DNA of 64,000 bases from positions 94,183-158,182 of the forward strand of contig JALDNG010000426.1 of the NCBI GenBank assembly GCA_024349245.1. Reading direction: 5' to 3'. This DNA comes from Neodontobutis hainanensis. Its lineage: Eukaryota > Chordata > Actinopteri > Gobiiformes > Odontobutidae. Made by a program: the position numbers and the translations under genes. Within the stretch, counting starts at the first letter, position 1; each line of letters begins with the position of its first letter. Shown here one piece after another: positions 32,057-41,986 of this stretch. The notes under the pieces are model-generated. The model did no database searches and was not told where the DNA came from. It saw only the letters and a list, made by a program, of their open reading frames with translations.

Positions 32057-32503
32057 TGGAAGGCAGGTTCCAATGTCTTGTGCCGACTCCATCCTTGAAG
32101 TACCAGGACCAGGAAGCAAGTAACACATTAAAGACACAGAGTTTGGCGTTATAACATGTGTAATAATGGGAGCGTAGTTAGGGGAACACAAGTGTATTTA
32201 GGAGTAAAAGGGTTTTTTTTACTTGGGCGTCATTAAGTCATCTGCTAAGGGAGTTAGATTGAGTTTATCATTTAAAAGGTGGACTTAATGGAAATAAAAG
32301 AACAATAGAGTGATTTCATTTTAAATGGGTTTAGAGTTTATTAAATTGTTGATAATAAGAGAACACACATTAAATGATCATTACTTTAAAGGGACATTGC
32401 ATGCATTTTAGGGGTAAGGGTAGTCATAAAAGTTACATGAGGTATATATTGGTTATATTGAACATACATAACAACATAGCACATTATACTGAATCTGTCA
32501 ACC
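32057..32503. other. Provirus segment between env and 3' LTR
   Basis: No reading frame of note. The part 32,281-32,503 is almost identical to 46,171-46,390, whereas 32,057-32,280 differs clearly from its counterpart. Confidence 0.6.
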
Positions 32504-34339
32504 TCAGTATGGCTGGGGTTGGTTCGGATTCTTCGGAAACGGAGAGATCTTGGTTGAATACATCAGCTTCAGGGTGTAATGGACTACCTGCAATTTTTTT
32601 TCTCTATTCCCAGGACGGCGATGCACGATTCGTGCAACGCCCTGAGTACAGCGGTTTAAACGGGTTTTAAGGCGTTTTACGCTTCTAAGAAGCACGATGG
32701 CGATAATGATGGCCATGAAGTAACCTATTCCTAATGTGGCTGCAAGAACAGTGTCGGGAGTTGACCAGGCATACATAATGGGTTGGATAGGGGCTTGTTG
32801 TTTTTGCTCTATTTCCTTTAACGCATTATCAAGGGGTGCAATGTCAATGGTTCTGCTACCTTCGAACTGGATTTGAGTGAGTGTAGCAGGGTTTAATTCG
32901 AGAGGATGGGTTGAAAAGAAATCTGATATTTCTATTTCACTCTCGTATTGGTCAGCGTTAAGGTGGTACAAGGCGACGTCCCCAATGTGAAGGATTGCAT
33001 TCGGGGGTACATCTACCCAGAAAGTTTGGTCGGGCAAGTTAACACGGGATGAGGTGTCGTGCTGATCGTAAGTCAGCATTCCGTCTGGAAGAGGGGTGTT
33101 TACTAGCCAGCGGTTACCGATCTCTGCTTGAGTGACAGTAACTTGGTGGCGAGCCGTGATTGTCGTTGGACATCTGGCTTAAGGGCTCATGGGCTTAAGG
33201 CCACAGATCCCGTCGGTGTTGTCCCGAACAAAGGGTTTACTGGGACATAGGTAGTGTATGTCCTTGGTTAGGGTGCACATGCGTAAATTAGGGGCCAGGT
33301 ACAAATCTGGATTGGCATCATGGTATGCCACTACTGAAGGAGTGTGCCTTTTAACGTGCGTGTCTCCGTGCTAGGACCCGACGTTTACAACGTCTTTAAG
33401 ACGATAGATGTTCTGGGATTCAATGATAGGCAGATTTAGAATAAAAGCCATTTCCCGGAACTCTGGGTTGACGTAAATGGGTACGGCACTACCTAAAATG
33501 TATGCTAAATGGGCCTGAAGTGGGGTTACAAGATCTCTAGTGGCGGTTCCAAGGAGGGATTGTACTAGTGATAGAGGAATAAGGTAGGGTGGAATTCTTT
33601 CCATGGCTAAGCTGTCCACTGAAGAGCTTATGTCTCGGAGCATGTCATCTATTAGTGCGGTGACTTGTGCTTGTACGTAGTCAACCTGGAAGAGGGTCAT
33701 AAGTAACTCTACAGCTCAGTGGGTTTTGTTTAGAGCTTCACTGTGTGTGTTTACCACCAACACAGTGCCATTCAACGTTTTCCCTACCATTTGGAGTTGC
33801 TGTTGTTGCTGAATGATCTGCGCTCTGATGTCAGAGATTTCAGCCTGTAATTCTGAGACATGTCTCTTGACCGTGGAAATGCTAACCGTGCTGACTGTGG
33901 ACAACCCGAGGTTAAACAAGGTACCCACAGCAGCCGCTGCAACAAGAAGTCCTCCTATAAACCGTTCAGACCTTTGGTTAGCTCCAGTGAGTTCAGCCTG
34001 AGTAATTGTAAATTTCTCAAGCTGGTTAAGCATGTGGGAAATATCAGTTTCAGCGTGGTTGAGAATAGAGGTGGTCCAGCTAGTGCCGGCCCAACTGTTG
34101 AGCCCCTGAGTGGCTCGGACGTGTTTCCGATACACGTCGTTTGGGTTTAACCTGACAAAAACCCTTTGAGTATGCAGGTGACAGTTTGTGATCAACAGTC
34201 CGGGTTGGTCCTTTAAAACGATCCCGGCTGTTGGTCCAGGATCTATAACATCTGGTGATCCCATAAGGCTGGTGATCAGGAGGAGTATCGTCCACATCAT
34301 CCTGGTGAGAGAGAGAGGACTTTTTAGCAAGTGTTTCAT
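32504..34339 (-). pseudogene. env: Retroviral env, class I fusion protein of paramyxovirus-F type, broken
   Basis: Three consecutive frames make up the gene. The first (33,716-34,339) has a hydrophobic signal-like start ('MMWTILLLITSL', residues about 14-25), a short leader part with one early Cys ('TNCHLH'), a basic site 'RSER' (about 123-126), a Gly/Ala-rich fusion peptide starting 'FIGGLLVAAAAVG' and a heptad-repeat coil over about 150-190. The second (33,371-33,700) continues with 'YILGSAVPIYV' and 'MAFILNLPII'. The third (32,504-33,079) ends in a membrane anchor ('IGYFMAIIIAIVLL') and a short basic tail. Breaks are a frameshift near 33,705, a TAG at 33,371 and a TAA near 33,180. No large surface subunit precedes the cleavage site, unlike gamma- or lentiviruses. 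Confidence 0.75.
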
Positions 34340-34480
34340 TGACAGCTAATACCGGAGTTATCAGTTACAGTTGTTGAATTACTCAGTTACCACTGAAAAA
34401 AAAGAAATGAAAAGTGTTAGGAGATCAGAGTTAGAGGTTAATGGTTAGTGGTTACTGCAAGTTAAGGGATCTGTTTGAGA

Positions 34481-35596
34481 CTACTTGGGAGCGTGAATGT
34501 CCCCTGTAGATCCCATGGGGGTTTTGTGCAACTTTATCTGGCTGCGGTGTATCCACTTGAGAGTGGGTTCCTTTCTCCCTTTGGTGATCTTTATCTGATA
34601 CACCACCGGGAATAGTTTGTTGACAATGGTGTACGGTCCCGCCCAACGCGGGAGGAATTTCCGCGTCAGTTGGTTGGTACCACCTCTTGTTTGTCCAGTG
34701 AGTTGACGTACATGAACATGTAGTACCACACTTTGTCTCCCACCTGTAGTTCGTCTCTAGATGACTTTTGGTCATAATAGGCCTTACGTCCTTCTACACT
34801 TTTGCCTAGTTTTTCTTGGGCAAAGGCGAAGGTGGTTCTCAGGTGTGATTGGAGATCAGCCATGTACTGGTGTGTGGTATAGGCCGTAGCGATGTTAGCC
34901 TCTCCTGGCTGATACAGTAAGTGTAGGGGAAGCGTCATCTGCCTACCGGTCATGAGCTCAAACGGGGAGACTCCGGTCGCCGTGTGTGGCGTGGCTCTGA
35001 TAGCCATCAGGACCAAGGGCAGTTTGACGTCCCAGTCTCGGTGATTAGATGCGACATATTTCTTTAGGACGTCGATCACCGTTCGGTTTGCTCTTTCTAC
35101 TTGGCCTGAGGACTGGGTGTGGTGGCTGACGTGGAATTTTGCTTTCACGCCCATGGTATCCCAGCACCTCGGCTGTGAACTGGGTACCACGGTCAGAATC
35201 GACTTTACAGGGTAAGTCGAATCTGGAGAACACGTGGTTCATGAGTAGAAAGGCCATGGTCTGTGCCGTGTCGTTTGGGGCTGGAAGTCCTTCCACCCAT
35301 TTAGTGAAGGCACAGGTGGCCATTAGGATGTATTTGTTGCCCCTTGTTGATTTAGTCAGGGGTCCCATCCAATCGATTTGGAGGTCAGACCACGGAAAAG
35401 AAATGCCCCTTCTTTGTAAGGGTGCACGATGGAGTGGTCTTGTCGGTTGAAATTGGCAGCATACTAGGCAGCCTTTGATGTATTCTGCCACGTCCATTTG
35501 CATGTGTGGCCAGTATGCCACTTGTTGGAGTGCCTGGTGTGTTGCGCGAACACCTCTGTGGCCTGCTAAAGGAGCGTCATGTGCGTGCGTTAGCAT
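34481..35596 (-). pseudogene. pol (IN): Retroviral integrase, frameshifted
   Basis: The first frame (35,045-35,596) holds the zinc-binding HHCC domain ('[10 protein letters not shown]' and 'CLVCCQ'), then the catalytic core with 'QIDWMGPL' and 'VDSDRGTQF', the first two acidic residues. After a frameshift near 35,150 the third follows as '[10 protein letters not shown]' in 34,666-35,190, with 'PFELMTGRQM'. A last frame (34,481-34,729) carries 'WAGPYTIVNKL', the GPY/F module found in Gypsy elements and gamma/epsilon-type retroviruses. Integrase inserts viral DNA into the host chromosome. At least two frame changes make this copy non-functional. Confidence 0.85.
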
Positions 35597-35646
35597 GACC
35601 CCCCCTTAGGCTCTGAGGCACTACAAACGCAGGTGAAGTGAGGGTG

Positions 35647-36626
35647 TCAGATGTAGACAAGCAAGCCATGACGCAGGTGGAGTCGAGCGCGCACCGCCAA
35701 TAGCTTCTTAAGATATGCGTCGGAGGAAAAGTCAGTGTCTACGATGGGGTGAGACACAGGGTCTGAAAGGTAAAGAATCAGTTTGTGGATTGCCGAGTCC
35801 GCTGCTTGAAGGGCAACGAGGTCGGAACCAGAGAAAGAAAGAGACGAAGTAGGAGTGTCTGCAGGGGCTGGAACCGTGGTATCAGTTGCGGTTGCTTTAG
35901 ACCGGGTAACCAGACAGACAGAATGGGTGGGTTGGGTGGGAAGGGGTCGATCGTGCGAGGGTTCTGGCTGGAAATGCCAGAGCGTACCGTCTAGAGCCCC
36001 TTGTTTTGCCATGAGGTCTGCCTGATCGTTTAGGTCTTTGTCCAGTCCAGGGGCTCGAGAGTGGCCCCTGACCTTCTTCCAGTACACCTGCATGTCATGG
36101 TCCTCGACCAGACCGTCGCCTACGACGAACAGGTCTTTGTGTTTGATTGTCTTTTTCACGGATGTGAGAAAGCCATTGCTCTTCCATAATGGCAGGTGGG
36201 CAGAGAAGCTGAGTCGTGCGTAATTGAGTCTGTGCAAATTACGAGTTGTTTGATCTGCTTGGCCACTGCTAGTTGGAGAGTTATGAGCACGGCTGCGATC
36301 TCCGCATATTGTGAGGATCGAGATCCTAACTGAAATTTTTGTGGCTCATAAGGGTTATCGTTGAGCCATACCACACCTGCACCAGCGCGGACCAGAGCTT
36401 CATGGTGGAAGGAGCATCCATCGACATAAGCAGTGGTCATGTCTTGGCACACGTCAGCATCGAAGTAGTGATGGCGTGTTGGTACAGTGGAGGTGTGTTC
36501 GTTTAGCGGGACGGCTGTGGCGGGTGTGTCGATTGTGCATTGTTGGCATGCAGTGAGTTCCATGCCTAAATGCAACTTGTGGTTTTGAGCGTAGCGTATC
36601 TCCACGTCGAAACTTTGGAGAGCCAC
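35647..36626 (-). pseudogene. pol (RH): Retroviral RNase H, frameshifted
   Basis: The first frame (36,156-36,626) shows 'TTAYVDGCSF', 'SSQYAEIAAVL' and 'LVICTDSI', the D-E-D catalytic residues of RNase H. After a frame change near 36,200 the second frame (35,647-36,237) continues with 'KVRGHSRAPG' (catalytic-loop His) and 'LNDQADLMAK' (last Asp). The enzyme degrades RNA in RNA-DNA hybrids. It follows a separate degenerate RNase H-like connection in the RT frame, the arrangement regarded as typical of vertebrate retroviruses. Confidence 0.85.
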
Positions 36627-37909
36627 GATGCCACGCGGGCGTTAGTTACTACACCGTCCCTGAGTCTTTGACTGGTTAAGAAAGTCACCGGTTGGTGATA
36701 GGAGGACAAAAGACAATTGTTAACACCAAAGTAGTGGGCGACGTGTTTCACGGCCCATACTGTTGCTAGGAGGGCTTTTTCACAGTCTGTATACTTGACC
36801 TCTGGTCCGGAGAGAGTTTTGCTGGCATAGGCCACAACTCTCTTATCTGTGTCATGGACCTGATAGAGGCCTGAACTGAGGCTGTGGCTTGAGAAGCCCA
36901 CCTCTAAGTAGAAGACCTTGGTGTGGTCCGGGTAAGCTAGGCACAGGGCTCTGCACAGATTGTGTTTGAGCGCCTGCATTGCCTGCTCTTGTTGTGGACC
37001 CCACACAAAGGCGGTGTCCTTTTTGAGAAGGTCCGTTAGTGGTTTGGCCAATGCCGCATAGTCATCGACGAATTGTCGAGAATCATTGCAGACTCCCAGG
37101 AAACTGCGGAGTTCTGACAAGTTGGAAGGCGGTTTCAGATTGGCAATGCCTTGGATTCGACTGACCTGTGGTTCAACGCCATCAGCGCCTACTAGAAGGC
37201 CCACATAGTTTACCTTCTTTCTGCACCATTGACATTTCTCCAAAGAGATTTTAGCACCAGCAATGGTGAGCTGTTTCAGGACGTGGTCGATTTCGTTAAG
37301 ATGCGCATGGAGTGTCGCGGTGCGCATTAAGATATCATCGACGTAGATGAGAGTTCCGCGGCTAGCGGCGTCAGGACATGCCTTGTTCAAGAAGATGTTA
37401 AATTCGGCTGGGGAATTTAAGTACCCGAATGGGCATCTTCTGAAAGAGTATTGCCGATTGGCAAACGTGAAGGCAAGTTTGTGTTGATCCTGTGGGTCTA
37501 CAGGAATGGTCCAGAAGCCGGATGCTATGTCCTGTGTGGAGAAGTACTTGGCATCCTGTACTTTGGGCAGTTCTTGGCCAAGTAGGGTCATTGGCCACCT
37601 GGAAAGTGGTACGCACTTGTTCAATTGACGGTAGTCAATTGTTAGATGCTACTTGCCATTGGGCTTGAGTACTGGCCAGATAGGAGCCGAATAAGTACTG
37701 TTGCACGGACGAATGATGCCTTTGTCCAAAAGGTCGTCTATGATTTCCTGTATCGGTTCATAAGACGCCAGTGGTATTTTGTATTGGCGAACGTAAGCTG
37801 GTGGTGCATTCGCGGCTGTTGGAATGCGTACCATGTGGATGTGGGTTAAACCACAATCTAGCGAGTTTGTCGCAAATGATGTGCGATATTTGAGGAGGAC
37901 CTGACGCAT
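36566..37909 (-). pseudogene. pol (RT): Retroviral reverse transcriptase with connection domain, one internal stop
   Basis: The N-terminal frame (37,649-37,909) has 'VRQYKIPLASYEPIQEII' and 'DKGIIRPCNSTYSAPIWPV', the fingers region, and ends in a TAG within 'PNGK'. The next frame (36,566-37,624) gives 'FSTQDIASGFW' (first catalytic Asp, about residue 32), 'RCPFGYLNSPAEF' and the active site 'YVDDIL' (about 94-99). Then come 'YVGLLVGADGV' and the thumb 'LRSFLGVCN'. From about residue 230 the connection ('VVAYASKTLSG', 'ALLATVWAVKHVAHYF') resembles an RNase H fold without its catalytic residues. It is followed by a true RNase H. Confidence 0.9.
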
Positions 37910-38005
37910 CAGGTTGCGTTCCTCAGCGTTGTTTATTGCATCAGCCTAGTGCTTGTTCTAACTGAGACTCAAAGTCCGGTTTGGGTTTAGAGTCTGGTTG
38001 CGCAG

Positions 38006-38242
38006 TTACCGGTTTGTCAGTGGTGACGTTACTCGGTAGAGACGTGGTTTTGTTTTGTCTATATCTGAATCAATGGAGAGCAGGGAGACTGTCTGTACGA
38101 CCATTACCTCAGCATCAGCCAGATCGACCCTGCAGATAGTGTCGGTATCGACCACAAGTGAGGGGTATATGGCGATTGTTCCGGAAGGTTTCGTGTAGAC
38201 AACTGCGGTCTCCTGTTGTTCAGTCACGAGTGAGGGTGGCAT
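38006..38242 (-). pseudogene. Pro-pol linker frame
   Basis: A 78-residue frame between the second protease-like module and RT. I recognise no catalytic motif; its position suggests the spacer that precedes the RT fingers. Confidence 0.4.
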
Positions 38243-38268
38243 GCGTGGGATTGACTGGGATTCTGAGT

Positions 38269-39049
38269 TCAGTCATGGAACCTAGTGTCAATCAGCCAAC
38301 CTAAAGGTGTGGCCTTCGGGACGAGAATGCTATTGGCAGTAGGAGTTTGCACTAGCACGTGTGTTGATCCAGAGTCGAGCTTGACCAGGGGTGTTGCCTG
38401 GACAGACAAGCCTAACTCAAAGAACAGAGGCGATGGTGGGAAGAACGCTTGTGGAGAGTTAACTTGTTGTCCTGGAAACGCTTTCAGACGTATGTCCATG
38501 ATGTTACGCGGCGGTATCGTGAGATGGCAGTCGTTACTTACCTGACACACATCGGGAATGGTTTGACCCGATTTCAAGTTTCCTACGGTCAATGAAGGTG
38601 ATTCCTTACGTACTCCAGTCAGTGACCAGAGAACGTTGTTAATGGTGTCGACTTGTACGTCGAGTCTGACTAGCATGTCAGCCCCAATGTACACTGAATG
38701 TGGCAGATCGGGAATGACCACAAAAGTGTGGGTCAGTTCTCTATGCTCTGCCATCGTACGATGGAACAAAACCTACGGCGGTTAACACATGAGTCGGTGT
38801 TGGATTAGCAGGGAACCGAGTGCGCTTCTTTACGAAGGTCAGACTCGGGTTTTTACGCGTTAGAGTGTTAAACAGCTCCTGGCTGATGGCAGATTTGTCA
38901 GCCCATAAGGCCATCACGATATCGTTGGCTGGAGTTGTTTCCAGTGAGATGCCATTGACGATCTGGGGTGTCATCGCTAATAGGTCCTTCAGCGTGCATA
39001 GGAAGTTGTCACGCAATGTAAAGGGGTTTAGTTCGCACCGAGGTTGCAT
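38269..39049 (-). pseudogene. Second retropepsin-like module without catalytic triad
   Basis: Two overlapping frames follow the true protease. The first (38,741-39,049) has 'VMALWADKSAISQELFNTL', which lines up with 'ALLDTAADISLISGNLF' of the protease but lacks the D-T-A/G triad. The second (38,269-38,769) has 'HSVYIGADMLVRLDVQVD', the counterpart of 'PLLIGKDILNRFEPLID'. It then runs into a 'SILVPKATPLGWLID' segment typical of the region before RT. I infer a duplicated protease fold that lost activity. A chance resemblance is possible but two separate blocks in the right order argue against it. Confidence 0.55.
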
Positions 39050-39148
39050 GGTTGTTGTACCAGCGGTGTCGGTGGCTACCCTATCAATTGGTGATTCCCT
39101 GTCTATTGCATAGCACTGAGATTCATTCAGTAAGATTGGAAGTGGTTC

Positions 39149-40525
39149 TCACACTTGGGCCCAAATCTTCAGGTGCTTGAAGTCGATCAGTGGTTCGAAG
39201 CGATTGAGGATGTCTTTTCCAATCAGAAGTGGGACATTGTCAAGGTGGGACACGTACACTGGGTGTATCAGTGTATTGGGTCTGATGGTCAGTTGGACTA
39301 AGGCTACCTCGTTGATGATCGTCCGATCATCAGAGTAAGGCCTTATTTCTAGAAAGCACGGGTGGGACTTCAAGTCCCTGTGGGATCTTTTCGCTATAGC
39401 CTGGAGTGATCTGAACAGGTTACCTGAAATTAGGCTGATGTCAGCGGCTGTGTCGAGAAGTGCTTCGTGCGTCAAGTGGTCTTCTAACAAGACAGAGAGA
39501 TAAAGCTTCCGAGCTACTCCCTTTTCAGTTAGGTGGCCTAGAAATTGGTGAAAGGGTGTTTCACATTCAATAGTCGTGGCATGGTCATGGCACAGCCCGA
39601 TGTTTGGATTTGCTTGGACCACTAGGACGGCGCTAGACGGAGTGGGGTCTTCGTGATCTGCGTCACTTCCCTCCGTGTTGTCCGTGCTAGGGTCCTGGAC
39701 AATGTCATTGAGTGGCTCTGGATCGTCAGAGCCTAAGTACAGGTCTGGGAGATGTTCATTCTCTTCAGTAGACTCTGTATTTTCGCTGCGTGTTAAGTCG
39801 ACTTGGATCGGTTGTGACTGTTTCTGAATCGGGGCCTTAGAGGCCTCCACCGTATACAGATCAGCCTTGTCCTTGGACTTCGTTTGACGCATTCGTTTGA
39901 GTATGCGTTCTATGGCCCGAGCCTCCTCTGTAGTCAGACTAATCGCGTGGGAAACCCCATGAGCGACAGGAATCTGAGTTTCAGGGGCTCGGTCCCTTGC
40001 ATGATTTCGTCGTTCGACAGGTGGGCTATCTGATGATCGTTGGTCTTGGGACCGACAATAATGGGTTCTCCTGTCGTCGCGGTTTTGATAGGACCCCCCT
40101 TGGTTACGGTTTAGATTGGTTCGAAATTTATTTTCGAACCGAGGTTTCCATTGAGGGCCCTGGTCTTTGAACTTACGTTCAGGCCTGGTCGGGTGTGGAC
40201 CCGGCTCTCCTTTGTGTGGCCGAGGTCCCTCTTTCTTGTCTGGAAAGCGGGAGGCTCCTGGGCCGCTTGGCTTGGAGGTAGGTGCTCCTTCGAGTGCTAG
40301 ACTCTGATCTACAGTATACAGAGCGGCTGGCTCTTGCTGTTTGGTCTGAGTCAGCTTCTGTTTGGTAAATGCCCTTATTGCCAATTCGCAGAGTTGGCGG
40401 CTGGTTTGAGTCAGCGGGCAGGTAGCAACGCCAAGATGATGGTTGGTAGTTGGATGGAGGTTTTGCACAAAGAGGGTTTTGAAGTTTTTATCCTCCTCCC
40501 ATGTTTGGTTCATTGAGTGGACCAA
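39149..40525 (-). pseudogene. gag-pro: Gag C-terminal part plus retropepsin (458-residue frame)
   Basis: Residues about 1-60 look like a capsid C-terminal segment ('FKTLFVQNLHPTTN', 'SRQLCELAIRAFTKQ'). Residues 90-185 are rich in Arg, Pro, Gly and Asn with no intact CCHC zinc knuckle, so RNA binding would rest on basic charge. Residues 240-300 are acidic. The aspartic protease follows: 'ALLDTAADISLIS' with the active site at 358-360 and 'VPLLIGKDIL' at 431-440. The frame is open from capsid to protease with no stop between gag and pro. Upstream capsid sequence is in other frames (40,526-40,740), so a frameshift separates it from the N-terminal gag. Confidence 0.75.
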
Positions 40526-40749
40526 AGTAGGCTTTGCGTAGACGATGATAATATACCTGTGAAGACTCTTGCCGTGCCTGTTTGATTGTTAGGGCGGCTG
40601 TCAGTCCCACATTTGTTGTGACGTCTGAGAATTCCTCCATGAGGGACTGACTAAGGAGATCGAAGTCAGCTTGGACCTCAGGGGGTTGACGTTCGATGAA
40701 GCTACTAACATCTCTGCTTTATGTTAGTTTTATCAAAAATATTTTGTCC

Positions 40750-41986
40750 TCAAAGGTAGCATTGGGTATTCTCTGGAGGAGAACTCAATGTCTCTAAGGT
40801 ACGCGCTAGTGTCATGAGCCGATCCTTGATGGGGCTCGAAGCGAGTGATATGACGTGCGATTTTGTCAAAGTCTCTGTCAGTGGGACCGTAGTCCAGATG
40901 TCTCCGTGTCGGAGCTGGTTGTTGGACAAAGTCCGATTGCCTACCTGTTGGTAGTGCAAAGTAATCCGAATGCCTACCTGTGGAAGCTCGCGGAAAGATG
41001 GCCGGGCTCTCGGCTCCGGTTGGTCCTCTTTCCGTTGCGTCCAGGTGCGGTAGTGGTCACAAAATTGGATTAGTTAGTGAAGTGGCTCCCTTCTGGGAGT
41101 CTTCAAACCTACTGGGTTGGTATAATGGAGTAACTGGTTCTAGGTCTGGAGTACCTTTGAACTCCAGTTTCTTACTAGGTCGTGTTTGGGCGTCCTCTGT
41201 CAGGCGCGCCAGAAGTTGTTCAATAAGCTGGCGGTCTAAGTCACCTTGTTGAGTGAGGGCCTCTACTCGTGCACTCAGGGACTCTCTCCGCCGAGCTTCC
41301 TGTGCCAGCATATTCGCGGACAGTTGTGCACTTTTGCCTGCTTTGATGAGCTCCTCTCGCATAGCGTCATATTCATCACGTTGGTCACTGAGCTGCAGTT
41401 CTGCTAGGTCAAGAGCAGACCTGGTTTCGCTCAGCTCATTCTTTAGGTCACTGAGGGTCCCCTGAGTTATCTGGAGTTTGGTGTGTAACTCCTTAAAGTC
41501 AGGGTCCGCCTTTTGGTGTGTTTGTGCAAGAGTTTGTAACTCTGGGCTGGGAATCGAACCCGGGCCTCCCGCGTGGCAGGCGAGAATTGGTTCTGTTTTT
41601 CAGAATTCTCCAGGGCTCCTTGGGTCAGGAGTCTGGAGTTCCTGATTCAACGCCTTGTTCTCACGTTGGAGGCGGGCGAGGTCCTGTTTCTGGACCTGGA
41701 TTTTCTCGTGGCTGCGTGCCAGGAGATCCTCGGCTTGTTTCTGCTGCGCACGCATAACAATAGACATTTGACCTAACAGCTTAGTTAGATCCTTGTCTTT
41801 TGGCTTAGAGGTTAGTGCAATGCTAATCAAGGAGCTAAGAACTGAATCTAGCTTGTTGGGAGGTGTGGTCTGAATCTCATCCACATATTGAGGTAGCACC
41901 TGTTCTGTCAGATCATTTAGAGCTGAGTCTAAGTGATCCAGAAGCTTGATGGGACTATCCGAGCCTGTGGACTGTGGATTAGACAT
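40750..41986 (-). pseudogene. gag: Gag N-terminal part with long coiled coil, interrupted
   Basis: The start at 41,986 ('MSNPQSTG') is chosen as the first Met after a long non-coding leader. Residues 1-75 form a helical domain ('KLLDHLDSALNDLTEQVLP'). From about 75 a heptad-rich coiled coil begins ('QQKQAEDLLARSHEKI', 'LARLQRENKALNQEL'). A stop at 41,600 sits beside a 46-bp piece of tRNA-Gly sequence (41,543-41,588). Coiled-coil sequence resumes beyond it ('TLSDLKNELSETRSALDLAE') and continues in the frame 41,057-41,362. A last piece is at 40,750-40,959. The role would be particle assembly; this copy is broken by the tRNA-like insertion and by frame changes. Confidence 0.7.
41543..41588 (-). 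other. 46-bp tRNA-Gly(GCC) 3'-part insertion in gag
   Basis: On the - strand, 41,549-41,588 agree base for base with the D-arm-to-T-arm portion of a vertebrate tRNA-Gly(GCC), including the anticodon loop 'ctgccacg' and T loop 'ggttcgattcc'. The acceptor end is imperfect and the 5' third is missing. It is in tRNA-sense orientation relative to gag, the opposite of a primer binding site. Confidence 0.75.

Noticed and set aside
33813..34150. Plus-strand open frames over env
   Set aside because: They are antisense shadows of the env frames and have no domain or start context of their own.
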